Positions 20,233 through 21,154 of a stretch of 21,154 nt of DNA are shown here, piece by piece (the stretch's first letter is position 1; each line of letters starts with the position of its first letter). The DNA is from Plasmodium relictum (lineage: Eukaryota; Apicomplexa; Aconoidasida; Haemosporida; Plasmodiidae), in assembly GCF_900005765.1 (NCBI RefSeq), contig NW_021628856.1:1-21154 (forward strand), given 5' to 3'. The notes beneath the pieces were generated by a model that was not told where the DNA came from, did not search any database, and saw only the letters and a program-made list of their open reading frames with translations. The position numbers and the translations under genes are program-made.

Positions 20233-21154
20233 TGATTTATTAATTGCCTGCTTAATAACTTTGTTAGAGTATTAAACAATCAAATTAATAAAGAACATGC
20301 GTAAATAAATATACGTTTTTATATATATATAATGGTTTCTTATGATGCATAATATTTAATTTGAATATTAAATTTTATTGCATTGGTTAATAAAAGGTAT
20401 TATTAACCTTTTGTAGCATGCTAAGCTAGTTGCTAGTTGTATACGTACAAGTTAGCCATGCACAGACGCTAGTCCTATATATATAAAAAAAAAAAAAAAA
20501 AAAATAAAGTTATTTTTTTTTTGTTTGTTTATTTATATATATATACATCTTTGTAATTTAAAAAAAAAAAAAAAAATTAAATATATTTTTTTTTTTTTGG
20601 GAAGAGTTTTTATGAATGAATGTTATGTTATGTTATGTTATGTTTTAATTTTTAGTGTAAATAAAAATTAAAAGAAAGAAATGTTTACTTATTAAAAACT
20701 TAAGAGATAAGAGAAATGTTTATGTATTATTCAATGTATATTTTTGAAATAACATTGAATATCATAAAATTTTGACTTAATAAATTGTTATAAATTATTT
20801 GTATGTTTTTAATTAAAAGAAGATATTAATTCTTTGTAAATAAAAACTCATTTATAACTGTTAATAGGTTTATTAAAAGATGCAGTAAAATTTAACTTCA
20901 ATTAAATATTATGCATCATAAGAAAACAGTATATATATATATATAATAAAAACGAATATATATATATAAGCGTATACTTAGTTATACATGCTCTTTATTA
21001 ATTTGTTTGTTTAATACTCTAGCAAAGTCATTAAACGGGCAATTAATAAATCATGCATCTTTTAATAAGTGTGTTAAACTGTTATAAAGGAGTTTTTATT
21101 TAAAAAGAATAAGTATATTCTTTTATTTAAAAAAACACACAAAGTTTATAAGAA
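20233..21154 (-). mobile_element. LTR, family A, middle layer of the nest, runs off the window
   Basis: It starts TGATTTATTAATTGCCTG with a full long hairpin after ATTGT (20228-20232), and runs through ATGATGCATAATATTTAATTT to TGCAT at 20383. There the LTR 20384-21053 enters. It resumes at 21059 with TTTTAATAAG...GTTATAAAGGAGTTTTTATTT and continues past the window edge. Confidence 0.85.
20384..21053 (+). mobile_element. Solo LTR, family A, young copy (670 bp), innermost layer
   Basis: It starts TGGTTAATAAAAGGTATTAT and ends GGGCAATTAATAAATCA, with an exact TGCAT duplication (20379-20383 and 21054-21058). It is near-identical to the reverse complement of 119-786, including the GTTATGTTATGTTATG pentamer array (about 20618-20645) and the TATATA block (about 20930-20970). 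It is one of the two best-preserved copies and a good reference for family A. Confidence 0.94.

Larger units (their letters stand above)
20060..21154 (-). mobile_element. LTR, outer shell of a three-level nest, runs off the window
   Basis: It starts TGATTTATTAATTTCC...ATTAAACAAGCATATTAATAAAGAG, a clean long hairpin. The left flank is ATAGC (20055-20059); the right flank is outside. The own sequence of this copy is visible only from 20060 to 20232, ending near the TTGAACTAAGCAATTC stretch, where the next LTR enters. Confidence 0.75.

Noticed and set aside
1-21154. CRISPR array, bacterial operons, ribosome binding sites, rRNA or tRNA genes
   Set aside because: None seen. Base composition, intron and gene family indicate an apicomplexan nuclear sequence.

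Overview
The window is extremely AT-rich (long A and T homopolymers, TA microsatellites, few long reading frames). It holds one convincing host gene, a two-exon tryptophan-rich antigen of the Plasmodium type on the minus strand (5158-6291). Almost everything else that can be recognised is a graveyard of Ty3/Gypsy-type LTR retrotransposons. Ty3/Gypsy elements are known from avian malaria parasites (P. gallinaceum, P. relictum) and not from the well-studied mammalian species. An avian Plasmodium subtelomere or gene-poor accessory block is therefore the best guess for the source. This is an inference from family knowledge; no species marker was seen.

Layout. Positions 1-4543 hold a broken Gypsy pol fossil (RT connection and RNase H at 1086-1534, probable integrase zinc-binding part at about 2743-3419). 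It is cut up by solo LTRs at about 3-1080, 1535-2742 and 3425-4538, and each of these LTRs carries a further LTR inside it (119-786, 1575-2139, 3819-4440). Positions 4544-9496 hold the antigen gene and its flanks, plus a weak gag-like zinc-knuckle trace near 8104. Positions 9502-12538 hold an LTR of a second family (9502-10049), unassigned sequence, and a nested LTR pair (11581-12538). Positions 12544-20059 look like one second pol fossil in canonical order (protease about 13480-13790, reverse transcriptase about 16282-16717, RNase H about 19950-20054), interrupted by seven solo LTRs. Positions 20060-21154 are a three-level nest of LTRs that runs off the right edge.

The LTR boundaries were found by hand. 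Each LTR starts TG and ends CA or a near variant, and most are flanked by a 5-bp target duplication. Exact pairs: GTCTA, AGTAT, AATAC, ATAAG (twice, at two loci), AGTGA, ATAAT, ATTAT, TGCAT. Near pairs with one or two differences: AGTAT/AGTAA, AAGGA/AATGA, AGTGT/AATGT, ATTTC/ATTTA, ACTAA/ATTAG. LTR sequence covers roughly 10 kb, close to half of the window, and no LTR-internal-LTR element is complete here.

LTR strand convention used below: '+' means the copy reads from the short hairpin end (TGGTTAATAA...) to the long hairpin end (...AATTAATAAATCA); '-' is the reverse. The true transcription direction of the LTRs is not known from this window.

The most unusual structural signal is that the LTR ends are long imperfect palindromes. 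The long terminal hairpin keeps its pairing between two LTR families although the stem sequence itself has changed.
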